The translations under genes were made by a program, and so were the position numbers. A stretch of DNA of 5,800 bases from Bacillota bacterium. GTDB lineage: Bacteria; Bacillota; UBA4882; UBA10575. The number at the start of each line of letters is the position of its first letter. The first letter of the stretch is position 1. The DNA lies in the NCBI GenBank assembly GCA_003511465.1, contig DOID01000020.1, forward strand, positions 1 through 5,800, read 5' to 3'. A model generated the notes under the pieces. That model was given only the letters and a program-made list of their open reading frames with translations. It had not been told where the DNA came from and did no database searches. Positions 1 to 5,638 of this stretch are shown piece by piece.

Positions 1-7
1 TTAATTT

Positions 8-14
8 ACCTCCT
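8..14 (-). promoter_or_regulatory. Ribosome binding site of a further minus-strand gene starting just outside the window
   Basis: AGGAGGT on the minus strand, followed by only AAATTAA before the window ends. Seven bases is an ideal spacing, so a start codon is expected at or within a few bases beyond position 1. The mannosidase is therefore not the last gene of the cluster; its identity cannot be known from here. Confidence 0.75.
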
Positions 15-22
15 CTATTTAC

Positions 23-36
23 CTATACATGTTTCC
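23..36. promoter_or_regulatory. Repeated intergenic motif, copy downstream of the mannosidase
   Basis: Plus-strand CTATACATGTTTCC, in the 56-base gap between the mannosidase stop (TAA, 59-57) and the next gene. It matches the copy at 2552-2565 at 12 of 14 positions and sits eight bases before the next gene's AGGAGGT, so both copies precede a ribosome binding site at similar distance. Confidence 0.35.
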
Positions 37-56
37 AAAATAATTCCTCTTATCAT

Positions 57-2519
57 TTACTTGGCAATCTCAAATAGACTGGTGATCATGATCTTCCCTT
101 TAAACTCATCAAAAGAGCATTTGGTCGGCATCTCAGGTTTTTTCACCCAAATTTCTTTCTCTGCCCCAGCCGATAGGTCAAAGTAATTGTCGCTGAACAC
201 CACATCTATACCCTCTAGCTCTACGTTGACATACTTAGCAAAGGCTTGCGCCTTAAGAATAATGATAAAGCGATCCTCTGTTTCACAGGTATCAAAGGTG
301 AGCTTGGGATCAAGAAACATAAAATGTTTCGGTTTCACGAATAGCATTGTACCGACTGAGACAAGATTTCCTTCCTGATAAAACAGGTACTCCAGATAGA
401 TTTCTCGAGGATCAGCTTGATTGATCATGCTTTGCCGATCCAGTGTCACCCCTCTGGCGCTGGATAAACGGTCCACTTGTGCCTGACTATTCCCTTCCGC
501 GAGTATCACGCTTCGATTATTGCGCAAACGCCAGACGATAGTCCCAGACACCGGTGTCAACTGTTCGTTAGTGAGATACAGTGCAATCAGATCATCTTCC
601 GCCACTGCTGATAACAACACCGGGGCAAAAAACCTTTTAGCCGCATAATGTAAGGCTTTCCCCCTGCCGTAATAATCAACGCTGGACCATGAAGCCACCG
701 GCCAGCAATCGTTTAATTGCCAATAAAGAGCTCCCATACACCGCCCTCGGTGTCGCCGCCAGTGTTCCACCCCGGTCTTGATCGCTTCCGCCTGTAAGAT
801 CTGGGAGGAATAAATCAAGGATTTAAAATCAGTCGGATACTTATGGTTATCAGCCAGGTAGGTCAAGATCTTAGCATTTCCAGTCCCGTTCTTCTGGTGC
901 TTCTCCATGATTTCTGAGAAGATATTCCGGTCTTCGGGTAAGGTAAAACTCTCAATTGTCCGGTAATGCGGAAATGACTGGAACCCAAACTCCGATGCAA
1001 AACGAAAATACCGTTTCTGATAGTCTGCAAAAGGTTTTAAGTCGTGCCAAACCCGCCAATAATGGGCGTCACCCTTATCCTCGCTATTTGCCTCATAAAA
1101 ACCCCCACCTGAAGAGGGTGAAGAAGGCCAATAAAAGGTGTTAGGGTCAGTCTCTGCGACAGTCTGTGACAGCAAAACCTCAAAGATTTGCTGATAATCA
1201 CGGCGATGCTTGACTGTTTTGGGGAAATCCCATTCGGCCCAAGCAGCCTCAACCTCGTTATTACCGCACCACAGGCCGAGACAGGAATGATTTCTAATCC
1301 GCCTGATATTATCCTCGACTTCTTCCTTGATCTCCTCGGCGAATTCTTCAGATAAATCATAAACCGCACAGGCGAACATCAAGTCCTGCCAAACAATTAA
1401 CCCATAGCGGTCACAGAGGTCATAGAAATAATCATCAGGGTAAAAACCGCCTCCCCAGACTCTTAACATGTTAAAATTCGCGGCCACACAATCTTGGATC
1501 AACTTCTCCGTTCGCTCTGGCGAGCGCCACGAAAGAATAGCATCCTCTGGGATATAATTGGCTCCCATGGCGAAGATGGTCTCTCCGTTAATCTCAAAGG
1601 CGAACGATTCTCCCCATTGATCCTGTTCCCTTCTTATCCGTAAATTACGCAAACCGATCGTAAACCTTTTTAAATCCAACAGTGACCCTTGGTTATTTTT
1701 TAAAGCTACTTTCACCTCATATAATGGTTGCTTCCCATAACCATTAGGCCACCAGAGCTCCGGATGGGAGATTCTAAAGCAAAGATGATCCTCATAAAGC
1801 GTTGAGGAAACGCTTTTCGCGATGGTCTCTCCTGTAGGCGTTAGTATCTCCGCATAAACGGTGAGAGCGTCTTTTGACCACAGGAGCTTTCGCACCATGA
1901 GATCCAAGGAGACACCCGCGTCTTCATGATGCTGGGTAATATAAGTCTCGACCAACCGACCCTCTTGATCCCCGCGGATGAAAATATCCCGCCAGATACC
2001 GGCATCCGGTAATTGTGGTCCCCAATCCCAACCAAACATACAGTGGGCCTTACGAAGATGAGGGAACCCGCTGAGCGCATCGCTTGAACCCCATAAAGGG
2101 TTCTTCAATTGTTCGGTGGTGATATAGTTGATCGGAGAGCGAAAGATGATCGTGATCTGGTTCTCTCCGGATTTCAACAGGGTTTTTATCTCAAACTCAT
2201 ATCTCCGGTGCATGTTCTTTGTCTTGGCGACCGGCCTTCCATTAATGCTGATCTCCGCCAGTGTATCCAATCCTTCACAAGACAGGACCACGTGATCACA
2301 GCAGAGTAACTCCTGGTCAACCACTATTTCTCTGTTATACTCAAAACCGCGTTCCGCAAATTTCTTCACTATATCCTCATTATCCCGGTAATACGGATCA
2401 GGGATCCGCCCGGCGGTTAATAAGTCACTGAAAACTGTTCCCGGTACCTTTGCTGGAATCCATTCCTCGGCACCCATTTCCCGCATCCACCAGCACCCGT
2501 TAAGATCGATTATCCTCAT
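57..2519 (-). CDS. Beta-mannosidase, glycoside hydrolase family 2, cytoplasmic
   Basis: Complete 820-residue protein, about the usual length for bacterial GH2 beta-mannosidases (EC 3.2.1.25), which remove beta-linked mannose from the non-reducing end of manno-oligosaccharides. Order of parts: N-terminal sugar-binding-like beta domain (about 1-180) with VPGTVFSDLL at 25-34, IPDPYYRDNED at 39-49 and MFGWDWGPQLPDAGIWR at 161-177; immunoglobulin-like domain with WWPNGYGKQPLY at 256-267; TIM barrel with NMLRVWGGGFY at 350-360; then C-terminal beta domains. LWCGNNEVE places the acid/base Glu at about E422, and RFASEFGFQS places the nucleophile at about E510. YWQLNDCWPVASWSS at 599-613 is typical of the beta-mannosidase branch rather than beta-galactosidase. 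No signal peptide or membrane segment is visible, so it should act on imported oligosaccharides in the cytoplasm. ATG at 2519 is the only in-frame start near the AGGAGG; an in-frame TGA lies 24 bases upstream. Oddity: G620 stands where family members usually have Trp. Substrate could also be a mannose-containing glycan; the family call is firm. Confidence 0.95.
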   Translation of the reverse strand: MRIIDLNGCWWMREMGAEEWIPAKVPGTVFSDLLTAGRIPDPYYRDNEDIVKKFAERGFEYNREIVVDQELLCCDHVVLSCEGLDTLAEISINGRPVAKTKNMHRRYEFEIKTLLKSGENQITIIFRSPINYITTEQLKNPLWGSSDALSGFPHLRKAHCMFGWDWGPQLPDAGIWRDIFIRGDQEGRLVETYITQHHEDAGVSLDLMVRKLLWSKDALTVYAEILTPTGETIAKSVSSTLYEDHLCFRISHPELWWPNGYGKQPLYEVKVALKNNQGSLLDLKRFTIGLRNLRIRREQDQWGESFAFEINGETIFAMGANYIPEDAILSWRSPERTEKLIQDCVAANFNMLRVWGGGFYPDDYFYDLCDRYGLIVWQDLMFACAVYDLSEEFAEEIKEEVEDNIRRIRNHSCLGLWCGNNEVEAAWAEWDFPKTVKHRRDYQQIFEVLLSQTVAETDPNTFYWPSSPSSGGGFYEANSEDKGDAHYWRVWHDLKPFADYQKRYFRFASEFGFQSFPHYRTIESFTLPEDRNIFSEIMEKHQKNGTGNAKILTYLADNHKYPTDFKSLIYSSQILQAEAIKTGVEHWRRHRGRCMGALYWQLNDCWPVASWSSVDYYGRGKALHYAAKRFFAPVLLSAVAEDDLIALYLTNEQLTPVSGTIVWRLRNNRSVILAEGNSQAQVDRLSSARGVTLDRQSMINQADPREIYLEYLFYQEGNLVSVGTMLFVKPKHFMFLDPKLTFDTCETEDRFIIILKAQAFAKYVNVELEGIDVVFSDNYFDLSAGAEKEIWVKKPEMPTKCSFDEFKGKIMITSLFEIAK

Positions 2520-2523
2520 TAAT

Positions 2524-2539
2524 AAAGGTTTCCTCCTTT
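2524..2539 (-). promoter_or_regulatory. Ribosome binding site of the mannosidase within a small hairpin
   Basis: AGGAGG (2537-2532, minus strand) is 12 bases before ATG 2519, longer than usual. AAAGG and CCTTT around it can pair as a 5-base stem with a 6-base loop that holds half of the AGGAGG. Folding would bring the site nearer the start but hide three of its bases. This is the only AGGAGG near the start codon, so it still supports ATG 2519. Confidence 0.6.
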
Positions 2540-2550
2540 TTCATTAACAA

Positions 2551-2575
2551 GCTAAACATGTGTCCTGTTGTTAGC
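2551..2575. repeat. Imperfect inverted repeat in the gap before the mannosidase
   Basis: The ends GCTAA and TTAGC are exact inverted repeats; ACA and TGT can extend the stem to eight pairs if two bases (TG) bulge out, leaving a 7-base loop. No T-run follows in either direction, so it is not an intrinsic terminator. It could be an operator or a weak mRNA hairpin between the regulator and the mannosidase. Confidence 0.3.
2552..2565. promoter_or_regulatory. Repeated intergenic motif, copy upstream of the mannosidase
   Basis: Plus-strand CTAAACATGTGTCC. It matches the copy at 23-36 at 12 of 14 positions, in the same orientation, and has the palindromic core ACATGT. It lies 14 bases before the mannosidase Shine-Dalgarno sequence. 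A role as an operator, perhaps for the adjacent LacI protein, is inference. Confidence 0.35.
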
Positions 2576-2587
2576 CAGGGTGAGCGA

Positions 2588-3589
2588 CTACCTATAGGCG
2601 GTTGAGGATCTTTGTATAAACTTTACCCCAATCGAGATCGTCTCTTTTGGTGCCGAAGGGCTTTTAATTCGCCATTCAAGTAATTCTATGGCCCTTTCGC
2701 CCATCCGTTCTTTAAACACATGAATGGTGGTCAATGCTGGACTGCTATTTGCGGCAATATTAATATTATCAAAGCCAACCACGGAAATATCATCCGGTAC
2801 CTTTTTTCCGGCATCAGTGATAAAACCGATCAGATTCAGGGCAAACAGATCATTAGCGCAAACAAACCCGGTTATAGTGTTTACCGCCTCTACCAACCGC
2901 TCTTTATACTCCGAATTATTCCATCCCTGATAACCTAATGGTAATAACTGTCTTTTGACAAGGCCCGCCTGCGAGAGGGCTAGGGAAAAACCTTGGTATC
3001 GCCGGTAAAAGCTATTGGCTAAAGTAGTATCTCCAAGAAAACAGATATCACGATGCCCCAGATCAATCAGATGGTTAGTAGCCATAACCCCACCCTGCAT
3101 GTCATGGGTTACCACCGTATCTGGGTACTCGCTCCCATCTACATCAACCAAGACGACCGGTTGTTTCTGCTTGCTCAATGACGCCAAAAAGGTGGGGTGG
3201 AATTCGCCAACAGCCAAAGCCCCATCAATATTTTGCTGCAAGAAAGTCGGTGGTAGCTTTCCGTCAATCTCTTCTTCTGGCTCAATCACAGAAATAATTA
3301 AGTTCAGTCGACGCTTTTTGGTCGCAGATTCAGCGCCAGCGATTACCATTGGCCAAAAGTGCTGATCGGAAAGGAGGTCTTTTCGGATCATAAATAAGAT
3401 GTTGCGGGTTTTAAAGTGATCTCTAAATCGATCCGAATTTACGGGAATATATCCTAATTGCTCCGCCATCTTCTTTACCCGTTGGCGTGTTTCTTCGCTT
3501 ACCCCACTTCCCCCACTTAAGGCGCGGGAAACCGTAAATCGAGATACACCTAATCTTTCTGCAAGGTCTTGCATTGTAATTTTAGCCAT
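2588..3589 (-). CDS. LacI-family transcriptional regulator
   Basis: Complete 333-residue protein, normal length for LacI/GalR regulators. Residues 1-50 are the helix-turn-helix: ITMQDLAERLGVSRFTVSRAL followed by VSEETRQRV and LGYIP. Residues about 62-330 are the periplasmic-binding-protein-like sensor, with the landmarks DGALAVG (122-128), VVLVDVDG (145-152), HLIDLGHRDICFLGD (173-187), RYQGFSLAL (197-205), GFVCANDLFAL (241-251) and DDISVVGFDNI (266-276). Such proteins bind sugars or sugar phosphates and usually repress neighbouring catabolic genes. Lying between a transporter operon and a beta-mannosidase, it probably responds to mannose, a manno-oligosaccharide or a derivative; the ligand cannot be read from the sequence. 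The hinge after LGYIP (VNSDRFRDHF) lacks the usual N-x-x-A-R-x-L pattern. ATG at 3589 has AGGAG seven bases upstream. The stop is TAG at 2590-2588, 68 bases before the mannosidase, so the two are likely co-transcribed. Confidence 0.93.
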   Translation of the reverse strand: MAKITMQDLAERLGVSRFTVSRALSGGSGVSEETRQRVKKMAEQLGYIPVNSDRFRDHFKTRNILFMIRKDLLSDQHFWPMVIAGAESATKKRRLNLIISVIEPEEEIDGKLPPTFLQQNIDGALAVGEFHPTFLASLSKQKQPVVLVDVDGSEYPDTVVTHDMQGGVMATNHLIDLGHRDICFLGDTTLANSFYRRYQGFSLALSQAGLVKRQLLPLGYQGWNNSEYKERLVEAVNTITGFVCANDLFALNLIGFITDAGKKVPDDISVVGFDNINIAANSSPALTTIHVFKERMGERAIELLEWRIKSPSAPKETISIGVKFIQRSSTAYR

Positions 3590-3596
3590 TATCCTA

Positions 3597-3601
3597 CTCC
3601 T
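3597..3601 (-). promoter_or_regulatory. Ribosome binding site for the LacI-family gene
   Basis: AGGAG on the minus strand, seven bases before ATG 3589. This supports the ATG as the true start; the protein then begins MAKITMQDLA, as is normal for LacI regulators. Confidence 0.8.
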
Positions 3602-3632
3602 AACTCTTAAATCAACAAAAGATGCCTCTTAT

Positions 3633-3644
3633 AGATTATAATCT
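3633..3644 (-). promoter_or_regulatory. Candidate promoter -10 element within a palindrome, upstream of the LacI gene
   Basis: AGATTATAATCT is a perfect 12-base palindrome. Read on the minus strand it contains an exact TATAAT (3640-3635), which would place transcription start near 3628, about 40 bases before the LacI start codon. No good -35 box is found 16-18 bases upstream (the best is AATAGG), so the promoter would be weak or activator-dependent. Symmetry over the -10 box would suit autoregulation. Confidence 0.35.
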
Positions 3645-3690
3645 CATTCTGCGACTCCCTATTGGTTTTATGCCCATCCGACTATAATAT

Positions 3691-3700
3691 ACTGATCAGT
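3691..3700. repeat. Perfect 10-base palindrome ACTGATCAGT, possible operator
   Basis: ACTGATCAGT equals its own reverse complement. It lies just after the oppF stop, between two TTGAC copies (minus strand TTGACAATCAG and TTGACTGATCAG). The flanks do not extend the symmetry. It could be a binding site for a dimeric regulator, but no second copy is seen in the other gaps. Confidence 0.3.
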
Positions 3701-3715
3701 CAACTTTTCTGATTG

Positions 3716-4663
3716 TCAAGAACGATGGCAGGCCACCCAATGGCCAGTGGAGATCTCCTTACCCTCAGGAGCGATCTCCCCACAGATTGGTAAGGGGATC
3801 GGACAGCGAGAGCAGAAACGACACCCAGGCGGTAAATCGATCGGCGAAGGGACCTCTCCTTTTAGCGTCTTATAATGCCGCGTTGGTTTACCGTTCCAGG
3901 GAATCTTCGGTACTGAAGAGATCAAGGCCTGGGTATATGGATGGGCTGGGTTTTTAAAGACTTCCTCTTTGGGTCCGATTTGCACAATCTGACCCTGGTA
4001 CATAACAGCAATCCGATCTGAGATATACTTAATGACCCCCAGGTCGTGGGCGATAAAAAGATATGACAGGTTAAAACGTTCACGGAGCTCGAGGAGGAGG
4101 GCGATCACTTGGGCTTGAATAGAAACATCTAGCGCGGAAACAGGCTCATCGCAGACGATGAATTTCGGATTCAACGCCAGCGCCCTAGCGATTCCTATCC
4201 GTTGCTGTTGACCGCCGGAGAATTCATAAGGAAAAGAATTAATAAACTCCGGGCTGATATCAACGATCTTAAGTAATTCAGCCACTCTTTCTTTTCTTTC
4301 GCGCGCAGAACTGATTCCGTGAATGACCAATGGATCTTCAATCGCCTGCCCGATACTCATCTGCGGATTCAAGGAAGCCAAAGGGTCCTGAAAGATGATC
4401 TGCATATGGCGCCGTTTTATTCGCAGCTCTTCTTTATTAAGGGACGACAATTCCTCACCATCGAAGACAACCCGACCGGCGTCGGGTTCGTGTAACCGCA
4501 GAATTGTCCGGCCTAAAGTTGATTTACCGGAACCGCTTTCTCCGACAAGACCCAAGGTCTCAGCAGAGCGTAAAGTGAACGATACCCCATCAACAGCCTT
4601 CAAAATCTTATTACCCCGGGGGAAATATTTCTTTACGTCTTCCACTTTTAATAATTCGCTCAT
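3716..4663 (-). CDS. ABC transporter ATP-binding protein, OppF/DppF type
   Basis: Complete 315-residue ATPase of the oligopeptide/dipeptide-type importers; with the OppD-like partner it forms the motor on the cytoplasmic side of the two permeases. Walker A GESGSGKST at 41-49, Q-loop FQDP at 91-94, signature FSGGQQQR at 148-155, Walker B FIVCDEP at 168-174 with catalytic E173, D-loop SALDVS at 176-181, and switch histidine H206 in IAHDLG. All are intact, so it should be an active ATPase. The C-terminal extension (HPYTQALISSVP at 241-252, then GEVPSPIDLPPGCRF) is diagnostic of the Opp/Dpp group. It carries five cysteines (C281, C284, C287, C294, C312); C284 sits where the related OppD-like protein has His. 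The start ATG overlaps the stop of oppD by four bases (ATGA), with GGAGGAGG nine bases upstream, which indicates translational coupling. Substrate is not encoded here; context favours beta-mannosides, peptides remain possible. Confidence 0.94.
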   Translation of the reverse strand: MSELLKVEDVKKYFPRGNKILKAVDGVSFTLRSAETLGLVGESGSGKSTLGRTILRLHEPDAGRVVFDGEELSSLNKEELRIKRRHMQIIFQDPLASLNPQMSIGQAIEDPLVIHGISSARERKERVAELLKIVDISPEFINSFPYEFSGGQQQRIGIARALALNPKFIVCDEPVSALDVSIQAQVIALLLELRERFNLSYLFIAHDLGVIKYISDRIAVMYQGQIVQIGPKEEVFKNPAHPYTQALISSVPKIPWNGKPTRHYKTLKGEVPSPIDLPPGCRFCSRCPIPLPICGEIAPEGKEISTGHWVACHRS

Positions 4664-5637
4664 TTTTTAACGCCTCCTCCCGCAAAGTGACAAGAGACCC
4701 AATGATCTGCGCCCCCCTCTCTGAGAGCAGGGATTTCCTCAGCGCAGATCGGTTGCCGTCTTTCACAACGGGGATGAAAACGGCATCCGGACGGTGGATA
4801 GATCGGATTAGGCGGAGAGCCCGGAATCGGGTTTAACTTTACATCCATCGTATCAAGGTCCAGAGTCGATCTGATCAGCCCCTGGGAATACGGATGGAGG
4901 CAATTTGACAAGAACTCCATGGTTGAGGCTTTCTCCATAATCTTTCCGGCGTACATAACAATGATCTGGTCACAGAAATTACTGGCCATGCTAAAATCGT
5001 GGGTGATCATGATGATACTCATCCCAAGCGCCTCTTTCATCTCTTGCAATAGATTGAGAATTTGCGAGCGAACCGTCACATCAAGAGCGGTGGTAGGTTC
5101 ATCGGCAATAATTAATCTGGGTTCACAGATCAAGGCCATGGCGATCATTGCCCGTTGGCGCATCCCACCGGAAAACTGAAACGGATAATCAAAAAAGCGT
5201 GACTTATGCTCGGGAATTCCAACCCGTTCCAAAAGATGGAGGGCTTTTTGACGCGCTTCTTGTGACCCAAGCAAGTTATGCCAGAGCGGAGGCTCCATCA
5301 TCTGCCTGCCAATGCGGAAAGTCGGATTCAGGCTAGTCATGGGGTCTTGGAAGATCATGCTGATCTCCTTCCCGCGGATTGTGCGGAGTTCCTCCTTATC
5401 AAGGGTTAGCAGATCCTGTCCATCGAAGACGGCTTCCCCTTCCTCAATGCGGCCATTTTTTCGGATCAACCTAAGCATTGAAAGAACGGAGACCGACTTA
5501 CCAGAGCCACTTTCACCGACGATCCCCAGGGTCTCGCCGACTTCAAGATCATAACTGATCCCGTCAACAGCTTTGACCACGCCATCCGGCCGGTAAAAGT
5601 AGGTATGGAGATTTTTAACACTAAGTAATGGCGCCAT
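4660..5637 (-). CDS. ABC transporter ATP-binding protein, OppD/DppD type
   Basis: Complete ATPase subunit, 325 residues from the chosen ATG. Walker A GESGSGKSV at 41-49, Q-loop MIFQDPMTSLNP at 94-105, signature FSGGMRQR at 155-162, Walker B LIIADEP at 175-181 with catalytic E180, ALDVTV at 184-189, and switch histidine H213 in ITHD. The C-terminal Opp/Dpp extension includes HPYSQGL at 248-254 and PPSGCRFHPRC at 281-291. Cysteines C284, C291, C298 and C316 match the pattern reported to hold an iron-sulfur cluster in some Opp/Dpp ATPases. Start choice: ATG at 5637 has GAGGTG four bases upstream and AAGGAG eleven bases upstream, and follows the oppC stop by one base. An in-frame GTG at 5649 would add four residues, but AAGGA then abuts the start directly, so it is less likely. 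The gene pairs with the overlapping OppF-like gene and the upstream permease as one transporter. The segment after ITHD reads FSMASNFCD, unlike the common LGVVA-type sequence of peptide transporters. Confidence 0.93.
   Translation of the reverse strand: MAPLLSVKNLHTYFYRPDGVVKAVDGISYDLEVGETLGIVGESGSGKSVSVLSMLRLIRKNGRIEEGEAVFDGQDLLTLDKEELRTIRGKEISMIFQDPMTSLNPTFRIGRQMMEPPLWHNLLGSQEARQKALHLLERVGIPEHKSRFFDYPFQFSGGMRQRAMIAMALICEPRLIIADEPTTALDVTVRSQILNLLQEMKEALGMSIIMITHDFSMASNFCDQIIVMYAGKIMEKASTMEFLSNCLHPYSQGLIRSTLDLDTMDVKLNPIPGSPPNPIYPPSGCRFHPRCERRQPICAEEIPALREGGADHWVSCHFAGGGVKK
4673..4680 (-). promoter_or_regulatory. Ribosome binding site for oppF-like gene
   Basis: GGAGGAGG on the minus strand, nine bases before ATG 4663. 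It sits inside the last codons of oppD (encoding the GGGV near the C-terminus), which explains the glycine-rich tail of that protein and couples translation of the two ATPases. Confidence 0.85.
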
Positions 5638-5638
5638 A

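Larger units (their letters stand above)
3590..3715 (-). other. 126-base gap between oppF-like and LacI genes
   Basis: This is the largest non-coding stretch in the window and the only obvious place for a promoter of the regulator-mannosidase pair. It holds a TTGACA overlapping the oppF stop (3719-3714), a perfect 10-base palindrome (3691-3700), a perfect 12-base palindrome containing TATAAT (3633-3644) and the LacI ribosome binding site. I find no GC-rich hairpin followed by a T-run, so there is no clear intrinsic terminator and read-through from the transporter operon is plausible. Confidence 0.6.

Noticed and set aside
14..56. A 13-codon open frame (ATG at 56) directly after the mannosidase stop
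   Set aside because: It is too short, has no Shine-Dalgarno sequence of its own at a good distance, and no similarity I recognise.
1037..1369. Open frame of 110 residues on the minus strand within the mannosidase
   Set aside because: It lies in another frame of a well-conserved GH2 catalytic domain, has no ribosome binding site and a composition unlike a natural protein.
1463..1474. Perfect 12-base palindrome TTAACATGTTAA inside the mannosidase, with the same ACATGT core as the intergenic motif
   Set aside because: It encodes the conserved residues around NMLRVWGGG, so coding constraint explains it, and the flanks do not match the intergenic motif. I treat it as chance.
1807..1818. GAAACGCTTTTC, resembling a LacI-type or catabolite-response operator
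   Set aside because: It lies within coding sequence, mismatches the catabolite-response consensus at several positions, and is far from any start.
3015..3365. Plus-strand open frame of 116 residues opposite the LacI gene
   Set aside because: It is antisense to clear sensor-domain coding sequence, with no recognisable motif or ribosome binding site. The same holds for the other short plus-strand frames (187-378, 956-1144, 2109-2309, 4395-4670, 4919-5179, 5312-5554).
3681..3719. TTGACA overlapping the oppF stop, with downstream TATATT/TATAGT, as a sigma-70-type promoter
   Set aside because: The spacers are wrong: 22 bases or more from TTGACA to TATATT, and about 11 from the second TTGACT to TATAGT. 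It is not reported as a promoter.
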